Shown here in pieces: positions 62,948 through 64,000 of a DNA stretch of 64,000 bases. The position numbers were made by a program, and so were the translations under genes. The stretch's first letter is position 1, and each line of letters opens with the position of its first letter. The stretch covers positions 1 through 64,000 of the forward strand of contig JAKTTT010000073.1 of NCBI GenBank assembly GCA_030581615.1. Direction: 5' to 3'. Under the pieces are notes generated by a model, which saw only the letters and a list, made by a program, of their open reading frames with translations, searched no databases and was not told the DNA's origin. Source of the stretch: Alloascoidea africana (lineage: Eukaryota > Ascomycota > Alloascoideomycetes > Alloascoideales > Alloascoideaceae).

Positions 62948-64000
62948 ATGAGCCCAATTGGTTCAACAAGGTCATTTTCAGCAAAGCTAACCGCCGCTTG
63001 CCTTCGTTCACGCCGTCTGAGACAACCAGGATCCTACCGATCTTGTCAATTCGCATCCATCAGAAATTATACCGCTTCTGCGGTTTCAAGATCGGATGCC
63101 AAAAATGAAATAACTGCTCCAGACTCCTCCATTTCAGCAATTGTCTCTTCAAACCCTCATATTAGAGGCTCGCATCTTTTTGAACCGGTTGCCTCGCAGT
63201 CTCCTCTCTCCCCCATGAGAAGATCCAATACCTGGATAGAGGCAGTAGAAGCCCGCAAAGAGCAATTGAAACAGGGGAAAGTGTTGGATACATACAAATT
63301 CTCAAACACAAAACTGGAACTTGCAAAAAGCGTTGAGAAAACAAGAGCCGATTCATTTTCATACGTTACGCTACCTTTTAAAAATGACGAATGGTTACTT
63401 GATGCCTATATTAATCCGCTAGGAAGGTTAAGAATAGGTCAAATTTTCCAGGATTTGGACGCCCTCGCTGGGGTTATCGCATATAGGCATTGTAGTCCCG
63501 CGGAGCCCATGTTGGTCACAGCAAGTGTGGATCGTGTTTTCATGTTGAAGCGACTTGATAGCGTTTCGAAATCCAATGTTGTTTTGGCTGGTTCTGTAAC
63601 TTGGACCGGTCGTTCTTCAATGGAAATTTCTATCAAGGCCATTTCCACAACGGAGGACCTCCCAGAAACTATCACTGAAGCAGATATCAAACAAAAGGAT
63701 GTGTTTCTGACCTGTAACATTACTTTTGTTTCTAGAAATCCAGCGACCAAGAAATCATTCCCTATAAACAAGTTGCTACCGGTAACAGAGAAGGAATGGC
63801 TAGATTTTCGACATTCTGAGTCCTACAATGCTGCCAAGAAATTGAATGCCTCCAAGACCGGATTATTCAAGATTCCTCCAACGGAGGAAGAGGCCAAACT
63901 GATTCACAATTTGTGGTCCCAGGATTTAAATAATCGTGAATCCGGTTCAGATTCACAACGGCCTGCTATCCCCATGAAGGATTCAGTCATCAAGTCCACC
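62948..64000 (+). CDS. Mitochondrial acyl-CoA thioesterase, ACOT9-like (partial, runs off the window)
   Basis: Open from ATG at 62948 to the window edge: 351 codons, C-terminus missing. The first 40 residues are basic and Ser/Arg-rich (MSPIGSTRSFSAKLTAACLR), consistent with a mitochondrial targeting signal. Then come the family blocks: RRSNTWIEAVEARKE, a hot-dog strand and helix with YINPLGRLRIGQIFQDLDAL and AGVIAYRHC, followed by VTASVDRV, VVLAGSVTWTGRSSMEISIK and FLTCNITFVSRN. This is the first hot-dog unit of the two-hot-dog ACOT9/ACOT10 family, which hydrolyses fatty acyl-CoA to free acid and CoA. The second unit is expected beyond 64000. S. cerevisiae lacks it as far as I recall; other yeasts have it. 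Confidence 0.82.
   Translation, partial: MSPIGSTRSFSAKLTAACLRSRRLRQPGSYRSCQFASIRNYTASAVSRSDAKNEITAPDSSISAIVSSNPHIRGSHLFEPVASQSPLSPMRRSNTWIEAVEARKEQLKQGKVLDTYKFSNTKLELAKSVEKTRADSFSYVTLPFKNDEWLLDAYINPLGRLRIGQIFQDLDALAGVIAYRHCSPAEPMLVTASVDRVFMLKRLDSVSKSNVVLAGSVTWTGRSSMEISIKAISTTEDLPETITEADIKQKDVFLTCNITFVSRNPATKKSFPINKLLPVTEKEWLDFRHSESYNAAKKLNASKTGLFKIPPTEEEAKLIHNLWSQDLNNRESGSDSQRPAIPMKDSVIKST

Noticed and set aside
1-64000. CRISPR arrays, rRNA genes, prophage or toxin systems
   Set aside because: No spaced direct repeats, rRNA blocks or such genes were seen; a yeast chromosome is not expected to carry CRISPR.

Overview
The window is nuclear DNA of a budding yeast (Saccharomycotina). The gene set is typical of that group: DCN1, APC2, PEX7, IML1, HOM6, PPX1, HIR3, LDB19, SUS1, YSA1, HOS1, CMD1, SRP21, SSH4 and SHE9. 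Several of these proteins can be followed almost residue by residue against their Saccharomyces cerevisiae counterparts. Two features argue against a close Saccharomyces relative. First, genes carry many short introns: I place 34 introns in 17 of 26 genes, mostly 53-85 bp, with GTRNGT-like donors, a CTAAC branch site and an AG acceptor. Second, a long, filamentous-type borealin and an ACOT9-like thioesterase are present. CTG falls on an invariant leucine of calmodulin, so CUG most likely reads as leucine. I cannot name the genus.

Layout. Positions 1-540 hold the 5' end of a minus-strand LTR retrotransposon, probably Ty3-like. From there to about 13.8 kb the DNA is gene-poor: a sulfonate dioxygenase (JLP1), tRNA-Arg(CCT) with degenerate repeats beside it, a CRZ1 transcription factor with a newly placed first exon, and an ECM13-like gene. 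From 13.8 to 43.7 kb genes are densely packed: DCN1/APC2 (divergent), PEX7, a YLL032C-like KH protein, borealin/IML1 (divergent), HOM6/PPX1 (divergent), an IPA1-like E3, HIR3, LDB19, SUS1/YSA1 (divergent) and HOS1. From 43.9 to 64 kb come CMD1, SRP21, SSH4, SHE9, a 78-residue protein of unknown function, a Sec23 paralogue diverging from an RGS protein, a Cys3/Met28-type bZIP factor, and the start of a mitochondrial acyl-CoA thioesterase that runs off the window.

Functional threads: Ca2+ signalling (CMD1, CRZ1); sulfur and methionine metabolism (JLP1, HOM6, Cys3-type bZIP); TORC1 control (IML1); Rsp5-adaptor trafficking (LDB19, SSH4); chromatin and transcription (HIR3, SUS1, HOS1); cullin biology (DCN1, APC2). 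These are ordinary yeast neighbours, not a cluster. I found no phage-like, CRISPR or toxin system. The most unusual material is in gene structure: introns placed directly after the ATG, a GC-AG intron, a three-intron SUS1, a stopless in-frame intron in SSH4 that could add a hydrophobic segment, and a GC-rich promoter with five ATCGGG sites.
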